DNA of 64,000 nt from Streptomyces sp. CA-278952. GTDB lineage: Bacteria > Actinomycetota > Actinomycetes > Streptomycetales > Streptomycetaceae. The stretch lies in contig NZ_CP112880.1 of assembly GCF_028747205.1 (NCBI RefSeq), forward strand, positions 2,604,001 to 2,668,000. The letters run 5' to 3'. The translations under genes and the position numbers were made by a program. Positions 19,282 to 27,357 of the stretch are shown here, piece by piece (the first letter of the stretch is position 1; the number at the start of each line of letters is the position of its first letter). The notes beneath the pieces are model-generated. The model searched no databases. It saw only the letters and a list, made by a program, of their open reading frames with translations, and had not been told where the DNA came from.

Positions 19282-20742
19282 ATGGACCGTCGCACGTTTC
19301 TCACCGCCGCAGGGACCGGGGCCGCGGCCCTGTCGCTCGGAGCCGTAACCGCCCCGGCGGCTGTCGCCGCCCCCGCCGACCCAGGCCTCCTGAAGACCTG
19401 GTTCCGCGACACGTACCGCTCGATCGAGGCGATGACGACCGACTTCGGCCTCGTCACCGACAAGATCGACCTCAGTGGCCCCGGAGCCCCCGCCCAGTCC
19501 ACCCAGACCTCACCGACCAACATCGGCTGCGGCCTGTGGTCGACGGTTGCGGCCGCGGGCCTCGGCGTGATCCGCGAGAGCACGATGACCCGCGCCCTGA
19601 CCCGTACCGTCGCCGCCGTCGAGAAGCTGGAACGCCACCACGGCTTCTGGCTCAACTGGTACGACGCGCACGACGGTTCGGTGCTCACCCAGTGGCCGGG
19701 CACCGGCGACCCGGTCCGCCCGTTCCTGTCATCCGTCGACAACGCCTGGCTGGTGACGGGCCTGCGGATAGCCGCCGACGCGGCCCCGGCGCTGCGCCCC
19801 CGCATCAACCGCATCCTGGCCACGGCCGACTGGTCCTTCTTCTACACTCCCTACGACCCGGCCGACCCGGTCGCTGGCCCGGGCCAGCTGCGCGGCGGCG
19901 TCTGGACCGACACGGACGAGCCGACCCCGCACCACTACGGCGCGCTCAACACCGAGCCTCGCATGGCCAGTTACCTCGGCATCGCGGACGGCTCGCTCCC
20001 CGGCGACCACTACTGGCACCTGCTGCGGACGATGCTGCCGGAGCACGAGCAGGAGCAGAAGCCGGGCGGCGGTTACGTCACGGTCGACGGCGTACGCGTC
20101 TGGAACGGGCACTACACCCACCGCGGCCGCAAGGTGGTCCCCACCTGGGGCGGCTCGATGTTCGAGGCGCTGATGGTGCCGCTGTTCGTACCGGAGCAGC
20201 AGTGGTCGCCGCGCGCGTGGGGCGCGACCCACCACCGCTACGTACGCGGCCAGATCGACCACGGGCTGCGGGAGGCGGAGTACGGCTACTGGGGCTTCTC
20301 CCCCGCCAACGTTCCCGAGGACGGCTACCAGGAGTACGGGGTCGACGCGCTCGGCATGGCGGTCGACGGCTACGCCTCCAACACCGACCGCACGCACACC
20401 ACGGACGGCGAACCCCTGCCGCCGCCCTCGGCGTTCACCAACGGCGTCGTCACCCCGCACGCCTCCTTCCTGGCCCTGCCGTTCGCGGGCCGGGAGGCGG
20501 TGGCCAATCTGCGGGCGCTGGAGCGGGACTTCGGCGCGTACGCGGACGGACTCGGCTTCCGGGACTCGGTGAACGTGTCCACGGGCCGGGTCAGCGACTT
20601 CATGCTCGCCCTGGACCAGGGAATGATCGTCGCGGCCCTCGCCCAGGAGCTGCGGCCCGGCCTGCTCCAGCAGCCGTTCCGCACGGGCGGCTTCCGGTCC
20701 CGGGTGCGGCCGCTGCTGGAGCGGGAGCGGTTCTCGATCTGA
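19282..20742 (+). CDS. Secreted GH144-like (glycoamylase-like domain) glucanase
   Basis: 486-residue exported protein. It starts MDRRTFLTAAGTGAAALSLG, a twin-arginine (Tat) type signal with an Ala-rich cleavage region. The body resembles the glycoamylase-like / GH144 fold: FWLNWYDAHDG, the conserved TWGGSMFEALMVPLFVPE segment, and WGFSPANVPEDGYQEYGVDALGM. Characterised GH144 enzymes are endo-beta-1,2-glucanases that release sophorooligosaccharides. The ATG at 19282 has AGGAG about 9 nt upstream. It follows the beta-glucosidase and sugar importer, which fits an extracellular depolymerase feeding that uptake system. The substrate is inferred from family and context. Confidence 0.75.
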   Translation: MDRRTFLTAAGTGAAALSLGAVTAPAAVAAPADPGLLKTWFRDTYRSIEAMTTDFGLVTDKIDLSGPGAPAQSTQTSPTNIGCGLWSTVAAAGLGVIRESTMTRALTRTVAAVEKLERHHGFWLNWYDAHDGSVLTQWPGTGDPVRPFLSSVDNAWLVTGLRIAADAAPALRPRINRILATADWSFFYTPYDPADPVAGPGQLRGGVWTDTDEPTPHHYGALNTEPRMASYLGIADGSLPGDHYWHLLRTMLPEHEQEQKPGGGYVTVDGVRVWNGHYTHRGRKVVPTWGGSMFEALMVPLFVPEQQWSPRAWGATHHRYVRGQIDHGLREAEYGYWGFSPANVPEDGYQEYGVDALGMAVDGYASNTDRTHTTDGEPLPPPSAFTNGVVTPHASFLALPFAGREAVANLRALERDFGAYADGLGFRDSVNVSTGRVSDFMLALDQGMIVAALAQELRPGLLQQPFRTGGFRSRVRPLLERERFSI

Positions 20743-21029
20743 GGTCGCGGCCGGCCTGTCCTTCACGAGGAGAGCGGGCCGGATGACGGCAGCCGGCCGA
20801 GCGAGAGGCGCGCTACCGCGTCACGGGGGCCGGCTGCCGGTGTGCGGGGTCACGAGCGATGCGCTGTTCGAGGCCCACCCGGCAGTCCGGCCACTCGGCC
20901 GCGGTGAACGGCTCCGTCCCAGGGCGGCACCTTTCTCCCCAACGGACTCCTCGGCCTGTCCGCCATCTCAACGTCCGGAGTGGACATGGGATTCACCAGC
21001 GAACCCGAGGGCACACGCGGGGAATGAAG

Positions 21030-21245
21030 ATGTCAGAGCCGCACGTCGGATGGACGACGGAGCAGCGCGCCGTCGTCAAGCGGTATGTTCAGTTCGCCGC
21101 CGCATTCGCAGTCGCGGGTATCGCCCTTTCTGTTTTCCTGATCGCTTCCGGCAACAGCGGAGGGTGGGGACTGCTGGCGATCATCGGATGCGTTTCCGTC
21201 ATCGGCTACTTCTTCATTCAAAGAGGGAAGAGTGGGCGCGCTTGA
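21030..21245 (+). CDS. Small membrane protein, unknown function
   Basis: 71 residues with two predicted membrane helices (FAAAFAVAGIALSVFLIAS and GWGLLAIIGCVSVIGYFFI) and a short charged C terminus, RGKSGRA. ATG codons at 21024 and 21030 are in frame. I chose 21030 because GGGGA lies at a suitable distance. It could form a hairpin in the cytoplasmic membrane. I do not recognise a family. Confidence 0.55.
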   Translation: MSEPHVGWTTEQRAVVKRYVQFAAAFAVAGIALSVFLIASGNSGGWGLLAIIGCVSVIGYFFIQRGKSGRA

Positions 21246-21392
21246 CAGCCAGCCGAGTTGGCGCGAGATGACCGGAAAGGTATTGCCGCATGACCAACGA
21301 GAAGGCAACGATAAGTAAGGTGCAGCGGGGTAGGGGGCTTCGACCATGGGTGAGTAGGTGTCCCTGTCGTACGTGATCGCGCGTGCGGCCGA

Positions 21393-21611
21393 GTGGTCGT
21401 GCTGCCCCTCGACCCGGGCCGCGTCCCCGACCCGGCCCTCGGTGATCCTGGCGGCGGAAAGTGGGGGCTGTACTCGCCTCCGGGCACGTCCAACGCCTGG
21501 GACGTCAAGAAGGTGAACCTGGACATCCCGGAGGGCAGAACGGTGACGATCACCATCTACGACGACAAGGCGATGAAGCAGAGGGTCGGCCAGATCACCG
21601 GCCGAGCCTGA
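21393..21611 (+). CDS. Doubtful 72-residue ORF, possibly a gene fragment
   Basis: The C-terminal 50 residues (WGLYSPPGTSNAWDVKKVNL, then DIPEGRTVTITIYDDKAMKQ) have a normal amino-acid composition and less codon bias noise than the surrounding frames, as if this were the 3' end of a once longer gene. No good ribosome site precedes the GTG at 21393, and the first 20 residues look non-coding. I would treat it as a remnant. Confidence 0.25.
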   Translation: MVVLPLDPGRVPDPALGDPGGGKWGLYSPPGTSNAWDVKKVNLDIPEGRTVTITIYDDKAMKQRVGQITGRA

Positions 21612-21716
21612 TCCCGAAGCCGGCCCCGCTTCCGGCGACCCGGCGACGGCCTCGGCCCACGGCCCGGGCCGTCGCCGCAGGAGCCTCCTTCAGGGAAAGC
21701 CCGCGATGACGGCCCA

Positions 21717-22100
21717 TCACACAACACCGCGCCGCCGCAGGAGATGCGGGCACTCCTGAGCGAGGACCGCGTCCACTGCCGCGAGCGTCGGATCGACGAT
21801 GTCCCAGGCATGGGCGGAGGGGTGACCGGCGAACAGTCCGCACGCGTCCTCGCCCCGGGGGTCGATCGCGCCGCACCAGGCCAGTTCCGACAGAGTCGCC
21901 CGCTCGCCACTCCAACGGGCCCAGACGGCCGTGCGGTTCGCGTCGTCGTCCCACAGCACCGTCGCGTGGTCGTCGCCTTCGTGGTCGGCGGCCAGCTCGC
22001 AGAGGAGGTATCCGGCCTCCGGGCGGCTGCCGCCGGGAGCGGCGAGCCGGATCAGGAACTCCGGGGGCGGCAGCAGGGCCACGGCAGTGCACTGGTTCAT
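21717..22100 (-). CDS. Uncharacterised protein, paralogue of its upstream neighbour
   Basis: 127 residues starting MNQCTAVALLPPPEFLIRL. It shares an architecture with the 158-residue product of 22123-22599: an N-terminal QCTAV, then LLCELA-DH-E at similar spacing, W-(V/L)-WSG, and a C-terminal acidic helix after a histidine-rich turn. The two are therefore a tandem duplication. Soluble, no signal peptide. The ATG at 22100 has GGAGGT 10 nt upstream. It is the last of four minus-strand genes that point away from the XRE/DUF397 pair. Function unknown. Confidence 0.75.
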   Translation of the reverse strand: MNQCTAVALLPPPEFLIRLAAPGGSRPEAGYLLCELAADHEGDDHATVLWDDDANRTAVWARWSGERATLSELAWCGAIDPRGEDACGLFAGHPSAHAWDIVDPTLAAVDAVLAQECPHLLRRRGVV

Positions 22101-22122
22101 GGGGTGGAACCTCCGGTCGCCG

Positions 22123-22599
22123 TCACGGCGCGTCGGTGTCGGGTACGTCGGGGGCATCGGGCGCCGCGCCGGGAGCGTCGTCCTCGGAGACGAGTCGCCG
22201 GACCTCGCTGTGGACGTGGTCGGCGATGAGGTCGCCGAGGGGGTCGCTCACGGAGAAGGAGTGCGGCCCGGGGTGGTGGTCGAAGTACGCGCACGTGGTG
22301 ACCGTGCGGGCCGCCAGCTCGCGGAGCACGGCGGGGCACAGCCGCACCGTGTCGAGCCGGTGGACGCGGTGGGCGCCGGTCCCCGACCAGAGGAACCACA
22401 GGTCCCGGTCGTCCAGCACGTCCGCCGTCCACAGGTGCGCGGCGTGCTCGGCCGTCTCGTCGTGGTCGGCCAGCTCGCAGAGCAGGAAGTCGTCCTGGTC
22501 GAGGACATCGGGCGGGTGCACGGGCCCGCCCTCCATCATGGCGAGCGCCAGCAGAGCTTCGGCGTAAGGTACTTGAGTTACGGCGGTGCATTGCAGCAC
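22123..22599 (-). CDS. Uncharacterised protein, paralogue of 21717-22100
   Basis: 158 residues, starting at a GTG (22599) with GGAAGGGG about 10 nt upstream. Shared features with the neighbouring gene are the N-terminal QCTAV, DFLLCELADHDE, DLWFLWSG and a conserved Cys after RLDTVRL. It has a longer Asp/Ala/Pro-rich C terminus. Soluble. The DH-E and CELA elements could bind metal, but this is only a guess. It belongs to the same minus-strand operon as its paralogue. Confidence 0.75.
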   Translation of the reverse strand: MLQCTAVTQVPYAEALLALAMMEGGPVHPPDVLDQDDFLLCELADHDETAEHAAHLWTADVLDDRDLWFLWSGTGAHRVHRLDTVRLCPAVLRELAARTVTTCAYFDHHPGPHSFSVSDPLGDLIADHVHSEVRRLVSEDDAPGAAPDAPDVPDTDAP

Positions 22600-22603
22600 G
22601 GGG

Positions 22604-23065
22604 TCAGACCCCTTCCGTACGGGGCGGGCACGGGCGGTACACCGAGGCTGCCGCCGCCGCCCACCCGCACAGATCCACGGGCCACCCGCCGAGGGTGACG
22701 CGCAGCCCCACGAAGGGGTCGACCACGGTGAGCAGGGCAGGGAGCCCGGATGCCAGCGCGCTCATGGCGTGGTCCTGGCTGCCGTGGCCGCCCGCCCACG
22801 CCCGGAGCGCCTCGGGGGCATCGGAACCGTGGAAGGTGACCGGCCGGACGTCCCTCGCACCGTGCCACGCAGCGGCCGGGGCCGGATCGCGCCCGTGCCC
22901 GTCCGCCAGCCGCAGGGCCTGCCGCCGGAGCCAGCGCAGAACGAGCCGGCGGTTCGGCAGGGCGACTCCGCCGAGCGGGAGAGCCCGGCCGCTGACCGTC
23001 ACCGTGACGGCCGCGACGTAGTCCGGATTCCTCTCGCGGCCCGGGGCCGAAACCGTCGCCCTCAC
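22604..23065 (-). CDS. Uncharacterised 153-residue protein
   Basis: Starts at a GTG (23065) whose GTGA overlaps the TGA of the gene before it, so the two are coupled. Sequence highlights are an N-terminal beta-rich stretch (DYVAAVTVTVSGRALPLGG), an Arg-rich helix (RRLVLRWLRRQALRLADGHG), and a C-terminal region with VDPFVGLRVTLGGWPVDLCG. No recognised domain. The 4-nt gap to the next gene supports a single transcript. Confidence 0.65.
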   Translation of the reverse strand: MRATVSAPGRERNPDYVAAVTVTVSGRALPLGGVALPNRRLVLRWLRRQALRLADGHGRDPAPAAAWHGARDVRPVTFHGSDAPEALRAWAGGHGSQDHAMSALASGLPALLTVVDPFVGLRVTLGGWPVDLCGWAAAAASVYRPCPPRTEGV

Positions 23066-23322
23066 AGCACTTCGCCCCGGCTGCGGGCGTTGAGCCGCGC
23101 GGTGCGGGCCCGTAGCTGCTCCATGAGCAACGCGGGGCGAACGTAACGCGGTTCGACCTCCCACTCGCGTCCACCGGCGACCGGCCGGAGGGACCAGTAC
23201 GGACCGGCGACGCCCCGGAACTCCCCCACGCGGTCACCGCGACTGGTGTCCACGAGGAGGGTCCCGGGGGCCGGGACGTGTGGGGATGGCTCCGTATTCG
23301 AGCTGGCGTTCTCGCCGTACAC
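23062..23322 (-). CDS. Small uncharacterised 86-residue protein
   Basis: Starts MYGENASSNTEPSPHVPAPG. The middle (TLLVDTSRGDRVGEFRGVAG then WSLRPVAGGREWEVEP) looks like a small beta-barrel of the type that often lies next to XRE/DUF397 genes in Streptomyces. It is the first gene of a four-gene minus-strand operon, divergent from the XRE gene with about 90 nt between. Regulation by that XRE protein is plausible. Confidence 0.7.
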   Translation of the reverse strand: MYGENASSNTEPSPHVPAPGTLLVDTSRGDRVGEFRGVAGPYWSLRPVAGGREWEVEPRYVRPALLMEQLRARTARLNARSRGEVL

Positions 23323-23415
23323 CGTTCGCTCCTCTCTGTAGCCGAATGACTACCGGGGCGACTCAGCGTGGCCTAGCGTGGAGACGTCTTCAACGTTTCG
23401 AACCTGGGGGATACG

Positions 23416-24255
23416 TTGGTCAACCGCAAGGAAGTCAACCCTGACGGGGGCCCGGAGGCGGCCTACGGAGCACGTCTGCGTAGGGAGCGCGAAGCGCGGG
23501 GCTGGAAACAGGACGACCTCGGCGCGCGCATCGGCTACACGGGGCGGCATGTTTCCGGGGTGGAATTGTGCCACAAGTCCCCAACCCGCAAGTTCTCGAT
23601 CGCTGTTGACGTGGCGATGAGTTTTACGGGGACCGCTGATTCGTTCGAGCGCGAGTGGCGCAAGATCAAGCACGGCGTGCTGTTGCAGGGCTTCCCGGAG
23701 TACGTGGCGCTGGAGGGCCGGGCGGCGGAGATCCGGTTGTTCGAGGTGGGCGTCATCCCGGGGCTGTTGCAGACCCGGGAGTACGCGGAGGCGCTGGCGA
23801 GCGGGGCCGTCGATCGAGGGGTCATCACCCCCGAACAGGGTGATCAGCGCGTCTCGTTACTCATGGAGCGCCAGGGCGCCCTGTTACGCACTGTGCCGCC
23901 GATGCTCATCGCGGTGCTGGACGAGAGCTGCATCCGCCGACCGATCGGCAGTCCTGCCGTGATGGATGCCCAGTTGCAGTATCTGATCGACTTCGCCGCG
24001 CAGTCCCACACCATGCTGCAGATCGCCCCTTTCGGCATCGGTGAGCAGCGGCCCTTCAATCGCGCGGTGAATCTGCTGACACTTCAGGACCGGTCCGTGG
24101 TCTCGTACGTCGAGTCCGAGACGCAGGGGCACCTGGACCGTGAACTCAGCTCTGTCATCCCGATGGTGAGGTCCTACCATCAGTTGCAGGCCGTGTCTCT
24201 GTCGCAGACAGATACGGTGGACATGATCCACCAGCATCGAAAGGGCACCCCGTGA
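23416..24255 (+). CDS. XRE-family regulator with DUF5753 ligand-binding domain
   Basis: 279 residues: an N-terminal helix-turn-helix (YGARLRREREARGWKQDDLG and IGYTGRHVSGVE), then the DUF5753 domain (IRLFEVGVIPGLLQTREYAE, FLPW-like aromatic core, VVSYVESETQGHL). The start is probably the TTG at 23416 behind GGGGG. The gene contains two in-frame TTA codons (23857-23859 and 23884-23886), the rarest codon in Streptomyces, so expression may depend on the bldA leucyl-tRNA. Its stop overlaps the DUF397 start (GTGA). Such pairs include WhiJ/AbaA-type developmental regulators. Confidence 0.9.
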   Translation: MVNRKEVNPDGGPEAAYGARLRREREARGWKQDDLGARIGYTGRHVSGVELCHKSPTRKFSIAVDVAMSFTGTADSFEREWRKIKHGVLLQGFPEYVALEGRAAEIRLFEVGVIPGLLQTREYAEALASGAVDRGVITPEQGDQRVSLLMERQGALLRTVPPMLIAVLDESCIRRPIGSPAVMDAQLQYLIDFAAQSHTMLQIAPFGIGEQRPFNRAVNLLTLQDRSVVSYVESETQGHLDRELSSVIPMVRSYHQLQAVSLSQTDTVDMIHQHRKGTP

Positions 24256-24470
24256 CGACCGAATCCACGACCCCGCAGTGGGTCAAGTCCTCCTACAGTG
24301 ACAACGGCGGCACCTGCGTTGAGTGGGCCCCGCGCACCGCGTCCGCCACCGGCACCGTCCCCGTACGCGACTCGAAGAACCCGGGCGGCCCGGCCCTGGC
24401 CGTCGCCGCCGAGGCGTTCTCCTCCTTCGTGGCGGGCGTCAAGGCCGGGGGTTTCGACACCCGCGCCTGA
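24252..24470 (+). CDS. DUF397 protein, partner of the XRE regulator
   Basis: 72 residues with the diagnostic WVKSSYSDNGGTCVEWA, then VPVRDSKNPGGPALAV and FSSFVAGVKAGGF. The GTG start overlaps the XRE stop by 4 nt. DUF397 proteins are small partners of XRE/DUF5753 regulators, proposed to modulate them, and some pairs behave like toxin-antitoxin systems when unbalanced. Confidence 0.93.
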   Translation: MTTESTTPQWVKSSYSDNGGTCVEWAPRTASATGTVPVRDSKNPGGPALAVAAEAFSSFVAGVKAGGFDTRA

Positions 24471-24613
24471 CCGCCTCCCCGCTTGGCTACGCCCCACCGT
24501 GCCCGCGCGGTGGGGCGTCCCGCTGTCCGGGCAGGCAACCTGCCCCGCCCCGCGCGGACCTCCTGGCGGAAAAGCGGTTGCACTCGTTGGCTTCCGGTAA
24601 GAAGGGTGCGGTG

Positions 24614-25522
24614 ATGATCGGAACGGAGATCGAACTCCCCGTCGTGGACGGCGTTCTCTCGGGTGTGGACTTCGGCGGCCACGGCGAGGGGGTGCTACTT
24701 GTCCACGGCAGCGGACAGAACGCCGCCGCCTGGGCCGATGTGGCGTCCCGTCTGGTGAGCGCGTGTCACCCGGTCGCCATCGACCTGCGCGGCCACGGGC
24801 AGACCCTGCTCGACTCGACCGGACCCGAGCAGTACTGGCGAGACCTCGGTGGCGTCGTCACCGCCCTGGGCTGGGACCACCCCGTGCTGGTCGGCCACTC
24901 CACCGGCGGGTACGCCGTGACGGCCGCCGCTGCCAGTGGCCTCGTGGAACCGGCCGCCCTCTGCATCGTGGACGGTGTGGTGCTCGATGACCGTAACGCG
25001 TCACTCGCCGAGCACGCCGCCGCCCGGACCACCGAGGCGGCGGACCGTTTGCGGGCGATGTTCCGCTACGGCTGGGAAGCGGACGACGACCAGATGCACG
25101 CCTATGTCGAGCGATGCGCGCGGGAGGCCGGAGGGGACTGGCTCAACGCCGGAGCACGGCACGGACTCGTCGAGGAGGTCACGCGGCGCTCCTTCCTGCG
25201 CCGCGGCCACCGGTGGGTACGGCGACCGGCCATCGAGGAGATCGCGACCGTCACCGCCGTGGAACCCGACGCGGAGATCTTCCCGAGCATCGAGGTGTAT
25301 GACCGCCTCACCTGTCCGACGACGATCGTGCTGGCCGAGGATGGCTTCTACGCCTCGCGACGCGACGAAGTGCGTGCCGTCGTCGACGCCGCCCCCGGCC
25401 GCCGGCTGACCGACATCAGCTCGAACCACAACATCCCCATGACCCGGCCCGCCGACCTCGCCGCGATCATTCTCGACCTGCTGCCGGACCGAGCTGCGGC
25501 ATCGGTCGGGAACGTCGATTGA
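24614..25522 (+). CDS. Alpha/beta hydrolase
   Basis: 302 residues with the alpha/beta hydrolase order: oxyanion motif HGSGQN near residue 34, a conserved DLRGHGQT, the nucleophile GHSTGGYA, a helical cap (about residues 120-200), and a late histidine in SSNHNIP. The ATG at 24614 follows AAGGGTG. No signal peptide, so cytoplasmic. It lies 40 nt upstream of a virginiamycin B lyase-like gene and may be co-transcribed. The substrate is unknown. Confidence 0.85.
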   Translation: MIGTEIELPVVDGVLSGVDFGGHGEGVLLVHGSGQNAAAWADVASRLVSACHPVAIDLRGHGQTLLDSTGPEQYWRDLGGVVTALGWDHPVLVGHSTGGYAVTAAAASGLVEPAALCIVDGVVLDDRNASLAEHAAARTTEAADRLRAMFRYGWEADDDQMHAYVERCAREAGGDWLNAGARHGLVEEVTRRSFLRRGHRWVRRPAIEEIATVTAVEPDAEIFPSIEVYDRLTCPTTIVLAEDGFYASRRDEVRAVVDAAPGRRLTDISSNHNIPMTRPADLAAIILDLLPDRAAASVGNVD

Positions 25523-25562
25523 TCCCCAGCCCATCCCCACCCCGCCCCTCCAAGGAGTTGTC

Positions 25563-26438
25563 GTGGCCGTAAGCGAGATGTCCGTGGCAGACGAGGGCGC
25601 CGGTCCGTACGGCATCGCGACCGGACCCGACGGCGCACTGTGGCTGACCTTCGCGCACAGCGGCCGCATCGCACGCCTCACCCTCGACGGCGAACTCACC
25701 GAGTACCCCCTGGAATCGCCCGGGTGTCGCCCTACGGTCATCACCCCCGGGCCCGACGGAGCACTGTGGTTCACCCGGTCCCAGGACCACCGGATCGGCC
25801 GGATCACCGTCGACGGTGAAACGGAGTCCTTCCCCGTGCCTACGCCCGACAGCGGCCCCTTCGGGATCACCGCCGGCCCGGACGACGCGATGTGGTTCAC
25901 GGAGATGAACACCGACCGGATCGGCCGCATCACCAGCGGGGGAGAGATCACCGAGTACGCCCTTCGCTGTGTCGGCGCCTATCCCTCGGCGATCACCGCA
26001 GGCCCTGATGGGGCCCTGTGGTTCACCCTCAACCAGGCGAACGCGATCGGCCGCATCACTGTCCACGGAGACATCGTCATCCACCCGCTCCCCACCCCGA
26101 GCGCTGCACCCGTGGGTATCACCAGCGACGGCACCGCCTTGTGGTTCGTCGAGATCGCGGCAGGCCAGATCGGCAGGATCTCGGTGGACGGCACGGTCGA
26201 GGAGTTCCCGCTGCCCGACCGCACAGCCAAGCCCCACGCCATCGTCGCGGCCTCCACCGGAGACTGCTGGTTCACCGAATGGGGAACCAACAGCATCGGC
26301 CACATCACCGGGAGCGGCAAGATCACCGAGTACGGTCTGCCGTCACCGTCGTCAGAGCCGCACGGCATCACCCTGGGTCCCGACGGCGCTCTGTGGGCGG
26401 CCCTCGAAACGGGAGGGGTCGCGCGGCTTGAACCGTAG
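25563..26438 (+). CDS. vgb: Virginiamycin B lyase (streptogramin lyase)-like beta-propeller
   Basis: 291 residues built of repeats of the type GPDGALWFT...GRIGRIT, about seven blades, as in the streptogramin B lyase Vgb, which opens the cyclic depsipeptide by elimination. The residues expected for catalysis can be placed: His in KPHAIV and the Glu-X-His of SEPHGIT (compare His228, Glu268 and His270 in the staphylococcal enzyme). GTG start with AAGGAG about 8 nt upstream. Many Vgb-like proteins in actinobacteria have no proven lyase activity, so the resistance role is inference. Neighbours are a hydrolase and a methyltransferase. Confidence 0.85.
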   Translation: MAVSEMSVADEGAGPYGIATGPDGALWLTFAHSGRIARLTLDGELTEYPLESPGCRPTVITPGPDGALWFTRSQDHRIGRITVDGETESFPVPTPDSGPFGITAGPDDAMWFTEMNTDRIGRITSGGEITEYALRCVGAYPSAITAGPDGALWFTLNQANAIGRITVHGDIVIHPLPTPSAAPVGITSDGTALWFVEIAAGQIGRISVDGTVEEFPLPDRTAKPHAIVAASTGDCWFTEWGTNSIGHITGSGKITEYGLPSPSSEPHGITLGPDGALWAALETGGVARLEP

Positions 26439-26556
26439 CCACAGGAGGAAGGACGTCCTGACGTCTACCGACCCCCGGGTCGGCCGGTGCCCCGGTCGAG
26501 CGGTTGACGGCGCTCCCCCGCCACGGGCCACGGCTCGGCTCTGATGGACTCACCTC

Positions 26557-27228
26557 ATGACGGCCGTACTCCCCCGCGTCCTGCGCGCACTCGACCGGTT
26601 CCACGCCGCCCACCCGTGGGATCACAACGCCCACTACCACCGGTGGATCCTGCGCCGGCTCCCCGGGCGTTTCGCCGACGCCCTGGACGTCGGATCGGGC
26701 AGTGGCGACCTCGCCCGGCTGCTGGCCACCCGGGCCGAAGCGGCGCACGGCATCGACGCCGACCCCGCCATCGTCGACCGCGCGCGGGAGCGCACCGCTC
26801 CCGGGGTTCCGGTGACCTTCTCCGTCGGGGACACGCTGGAGGACGTACCGTCCGGCCTGTACGACGTCATCACCTGCGTCGCCGCCATCCACCACATGCC
26901 GTTGACCGACGCACTCACCCGCTTCCGCGAGCACCTGGCTCCCGGGGGCACTCTGATCGTCGTCGGCCTCTACCGCCCGCAGTCCTGGAGCGACTACCTG
27001 ATCGACGCGGTCGCCGTACCGTCGAACATCGCCATGGCCTGGTTCAAGAACAAGGGCCGCAGAGCGCCGCGCCCCGTCGCCATGACCGCACCGACCCGAC
27101 CGGCGACCACCGCCTTTCCGGACATCGTTCGCGAGGCCCGCCGCGTGCTGCCCGGCGCGCGGCTGCGCCGGCGGCTGTTCTGGCGCTACACCTTGGTCTG
27201 GAATCAGCGCCTGCCCCTTACGGATTGA
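26557..27228 (+). CDS. Class I SAM-dependent methyltransferase
   Basis: 223 residues. SAM-binding motif I is ALDVGSGSGDLARLL, motif II is HGIDADPAIVDRARE, and the post-motif segment is YDVITCVAAIHHMPL, where the IHH is typical of Methyltransf_11 small-molecule enzymes. LAPGGTLIVVGLYRPQ is motif III. The C-terminal tail is basic. The ATG at 26557 lacks a strong ribosome site. The target is unknown; a natural-product, lipid or quinone substrate is possible. Confidence 0.87.
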   Translation: MTAVLPRVLRALDRFHAAHPWDHNAHYHRWILRRLPGRFADALDVGSGSGDLARLLATRAEAAHGIDADPAIVDRARERTAPGVPVTFSVGDTLEDVPSGLYDVITCVAAIHHMPLTDALTRFREHLAPGGTLIVVGLYRPQSWSDYLIDAVAVPSNIAMAWFKNKGRRAPRPVAMTAPTRPATTAFPDIVREARRVLPGARLRRRLFWRYTLVWNQRLPLTD

Positions 27229-27357
27229 GCCACCCCGGGCCCCTCGCCCTCCACGCCGAGAGGTGGTCGTGGGCTGCCCGAGTCGAACCGGCCGGACAGC
27301 GCGTGGAAGAAGCTGGACGTTCTCCGCGCCAACGGCACGAGTCAACGGCGCTCGTTC

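Noticed and set aside
20783..21271. 162-residue frame on the + strand
   Set aside because: Arg/Pro/Gly-rich text; the nested 71-residue frame at 21030 has better composition and a ribosome site.
27252..27300. GGTTCGA-like T-loop on the minus strand suggesting a tRNA
   Set aside because: No matching acceptor, anticodon or D arms could be folded around it.
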